DNA from: JAWXCB01 sp034440455
GTDB taxonomy: Bacteria > Bacteroidota > Bacteroidia > Chitinophagales > CAIOSU01
NCBI GenBank assembly: GCA_034440455.1
Contig: JAWXCB010000114.1
Location: 1 to 64,000, forward strand
Reading direction: 5' to 3'
Length of the DNA: 64,000 nucleotides
Under the pieces are notes generated by a model. That model was not told the origin of the DNA. It was given only the letters and a program-made list of their open reading frames with translations, and did not search any database. The position numbers and the translations under genes were made by a program. Position 1 is the first letter of the stretch. Every line of letters begins with the position of its first letter. Shown here piece after piece: positions 61,916-64,000 of the stretch.

Positions 61916-62980
61916 TTAGTTGTTTACAATGCGCACGCTTGCGTTTTCGCTCAAATTGATTTGCCCAGTAATGACAACAACTTCATCTTGCGTCAAGCCT
62001 TCGATGACTTCAATATTATCACCCAACTCGCGTCCCACTTTGATTACGCGCTTTTTTGCAGTTTCGCCTTCCACAACATAGATGTAAGGATTCTTGATGC
62101 TCTCCACCAATGCATTGCGTGGAATCTGCAACACGTTTTCTTCTATTTCACTTGTAAAGTCTGCATAGACAAAAGTGCCTGCCTTAAATGATTGACCGCT
62201 ATCATTCTTCAGCATGATTTCCACGAGATAATTATGCGAGTCATCACCCTTGGGACTTACATAGGTGACCTTTCCTGTGTAGGTTGTATCAGGGAAAATT
62301 TCTGAAGTGATAATCACTTGCTGCCCGTTTGTGATATTGTAAATCTCCTTCTCCGTGACCTGCACCTGCACTTTCAGGTTTGAAATATCCACGATGGTTC
62401 CGATGTTCATTCCGGGATTTACAAACTCGCCTTCTTCAAAATTTTTCCGCACCACTGTTCCGCTGATAGGCGCAACGATTCTCGCATCGGCAATCTGCAT
62501 GCGCATTTGCTCCGCCTGATTCTTTGCATTGGCATAATTGTATTTAATGTCGTTCACCTGCACTTCGGTTGTTGCGTTTCCGGCAAGCAGTTCTTCAAAG
62601 CGCAAACTGTCTTTTTCCAGCTTCTGTAGCGTAAGTTCGATTTGCTGCAATGCAAGTTCTTTCATTCTGCTGTCAATGCGGGCAATCACCTGCCCCTTTG
62701 CGACCTGCGTTCCGAGTTCAAAATTTACTTCCACTAATTTTCCCTGCGCTGCCGGTGTAATATCCGTTTCTTGTACTGGAAGCAGGTTTCCTGTTTTTTT
62801 CAAAGAAGTTTTTAAGGGAAGGAGTTTTGCCTTCTCCGCTGTAACGCTCACCACTACATTTGTCTGCGTGATTGTTTTCGCTTTGTCGTTGATGTGCTTT
62901 TTATTATAAATCAGTTGCGCTGCCATCAGCCCGAGGACGACAACAATTACAATTCCAACAAGAATTCTGTTTCGGTTCAT
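61916..62980 (-). CDS. RND efflux periplasmic adaptor (MFP)
   Basis: A 354-residue membrane-fusion protein. It has an N-terminal membrane anchor (residues 5-24), a lipoyl-like half (GKLVEVNFELGTQVAKGQVIARID), a coiled-coil hairpin (LALQQIELTLQKLEKDSL), and the second lipoyl half with barrel (GTVVRKNFEEGEFVNPG). It links the pump to the outer-membrane channel. It is 9 bp upstream of the pump gene and 3 bp after the channel gene. Confidence 0.95.
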   Translation of the reverse strand: MNRNRILVGIVIVVVLGLMAAQLIYNKKHINDKAKTITQTNVVVSVTAEKAKLLPLKTSLKKTGNLLPVQETDITPAAQGKLVEVNFELGTQVAKGQVIARIDSRMKELALQQIELTLQKLEKDSLRFEELLAGNATTEVQVNDIKYNYANAKNQAEQMRMQIADARIVAPISGTVVRKNFEEGEFVNPGMNIGTIVDISNLKVQVQVTEKEIYNITNGQQVIITSEIFPDTTYTGKVTYVSPKGDDSHNYLVEIMLKNDSGQSFKAGTFVYADFTSEIEENVLQIPRNALVESIKNPYIYVVEGETAKKRVIKVGRELGDNIEVIEGLTQDEVVVITGQINLSENASVRIVNN

Positions 62981-62983
62981 GTG

Positions 62984-64000
62984 TTACAATTTCTGGTAAA
63001 ACTCGTTGAGCGTTCCCTTTGCTTTTTCCAATTCGATGACTGCCGTATAATAATTCAACATTGCGGTAATGTAGTTGAGCTGCGATTCCTTGTATGCAGT
63101 TTCTGCATTTAAAAATTCCGATAAGAGCGTAACGCCCTGCTGGTGCATGAGCGCAATGGCATCAAACACTTCTTTTGCCAACGCTACATTTGTCTCGTTG
63201 TTTTCAAGATTTACGCGCGCGCGCTTCAACTGTGATGTTGCATTCTGATGTTGCAGTTGAAACGCCTGCTGACTCATTTCCAAATTCAATTGCGCATTGC
63301 GCATGTTGATGATTTGTTGCTTCTTCTGCGCGCTGCTTTGCATTCCGTCAAAAATCGGCACGTGCAACTTTAAGCCAAACGAAGAGAAATCATACCACTC
63401 GCGAAATGCAGAAGCAAACTCATTGTTATATGCCTGCACGGAATAACGCGCATAGAATGAAAGCGTGGGGAAATATCCCGCGCCCGCGCGCTTCTTCTGC
63501 ACTTCGAGCAACTTCAATTGATTTTGCTGTAGTAGGATTTCCGTTTTATTGTTTGCATCAAAAAATGCCTCAGGAACATTATCTATCGTATTAATTCTCG
63601 TGGAGTCACTCAGCACAATCGTATTGCTGATTTCCATGCCGAGGGCATTTTTCAAACGGTTTACTGCCACTTCGTAGCCGCTCTTTGCAACATCAAGTTG
63701 CGAAGTGATGTTATTCAACGCAACAGAAATCCTGCTCCCATCCATTTTCTTCGCTACACCTTTTTCAACCTGCAGCTTGATGATTTTGAGTTGGTTGGCA
63801 AATTTCTGCTCATTCTCGGAGAGCAAGTCAATTTGCAGTTTAAGGATGCGCGCCTGAAGATATGCCTGCGAAATGTTGTAAATAAGATTCTCCTGATTTT
63901 GCTGAAAATTAAGATTGGCGATAGCAGTGTTCGGCTTCAGCCCCCGCAGGGAAACGAGCAGCAGCCTGTTGTAGAGCATTTGTTCTGCATCGAGTGTCCC
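62984..64000 (-). CDS. TolC-family outer-membrane efflux protein, C-terminal part
   Basis: The open frame runs to the window edge, so the start and signal peptide are outside. The visible 338 residues show the TolC/OEP pattern of long helices and short strands (NLIYNISQAYLQARIL, GVAKKMDGSRISVALNN, GYFPTLSFYARYSV, AYKESQLNYITAMLNYY). It is the first visible gene of the efflux operon and probably the outer-membrane exit duct. Confidence 0.9.
   Translation of the reverse strand, partial: GTLDAEQMLYNRLLLVSLRGLKPNTAIANLNFQQNQENLIYNISQAYLQARILKLQIDLLSENEQKFANQLKIIKLQVEKGVAKKMDGSRISVALNNITSQLDVAKSGYEVAVNRLKNALGMEISNTIVLSDSTRINTIDNVPEAFFDANNKTEILLQQNQLKLLEVQKKRAGAGYFPTLSFYARYSVQAYNNEFASAFREWYDFSSFGLKLHVPIFDGMQSSAQKKQQIINMRNAQLNLEMSQQAFQLQHQNATSQLKRARVNLENNETNVALAKEVFDAIALMHQQGVTLLSEFLNAETAYKESQLNYITAMLNYYTAVIELEKAKGTLNEFYQKL

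Overview
This window comes from a chromosome of the phylum Bacteroidota, most likely an uncultured or metagenome-derived member. Four things point there. Two secreted proteins end in type IX secretion (Por) sorting domains. Several genes sit behind the phylum-specific promoter pattern (-33 TTG, -7 TAnnTTTG), and almost none has a Shine-Dalgarno. N2O reductase is the Sec-exported lipoprotein type (clade II). Putrescine is made by the arginine decarboxylase / agmatine deiminase / N-carbamoylputrescine amidase route.

Layout. 1-1.03 kb: the end of a VWA-domain protein. 1.2-1.7 kb: a lipoprotein glutathione peroxidase. 1.9-8.5 kb: a nos cluster (cytochrome c, nosZ, a small membrane protein, nosL, nosD, nosF, nosY). 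A strong terminator follows nosZ, and an inverted repeat lies between nosF and nosY. 8.6-22.2 kb: housekeeping and envelope genes (membrane-anchored APH-like kinase, family 5 uracil-DNA glycosylase, 1-Cys peroxiredoxin, T9SS protein, TamB, TsaD, T9SS hydrolase, SDR). 22.2-29.5 kb: an accessory and defence stretch (PIN toxin/antitoxin, a decayed FN3 gene, a 21-bp tandem-repeat ORF, an McrBC-type restriction pair, an antitoxin with a nonsense-broken RelE/ParE toxin, an MNT/HEPN pair). 29.7-43 kb: pdhB, aguB, aguA, yidC, pyrG, a YoeB toxin with a frame-disrupted antitoxin, a TPR membrane protein, mltG and a seven-heme cytochrome. 43-45.1 kb: an RHH/PIN pair, two 5'-truncated gene remnants meeting at one junction, and a structured RNA gene with its own promoter and terminator. 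45.1-58.2 kb: an Lrp regulator, secreted proteins, a 7TM-HD phosphodiesterase, fabD, folE, queD, a WG-repeat protein, argS, a DUF433/DUF5615 pair and speA. 58.2-64 kb: a gene-free stretch, then an RND efflux operon running off the end.

How the genes work together. The nos cluster should let the cell respire N2O to N2. SpeA, AguA and AguB form a complete arginine-to-putrescine route. FolE and QueD are the first two steps of queuosine precursor synthesis. The three RND genes make a tripartite pump. Six toxin/antitoxin-like pairs, two of them damaged in opposite ways, share the window with an McrBC system.

The most unusual item is the RNA gene at about 44801-45018 on the minus strand. Its ends fold with exact tRNA geometry (7-bp acceptor, leucine-type D-arm, five-bp anticodon-type stem, canonical T-arm). 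In place of a variable arm it carries about 88 structured nucleotides. I cannot match it to a known RNA class from memory. A second notable item is a small palindromic repeat inserted in frame in the essential gene tsaD, with a near-identical intergenic copy 13 kb away.
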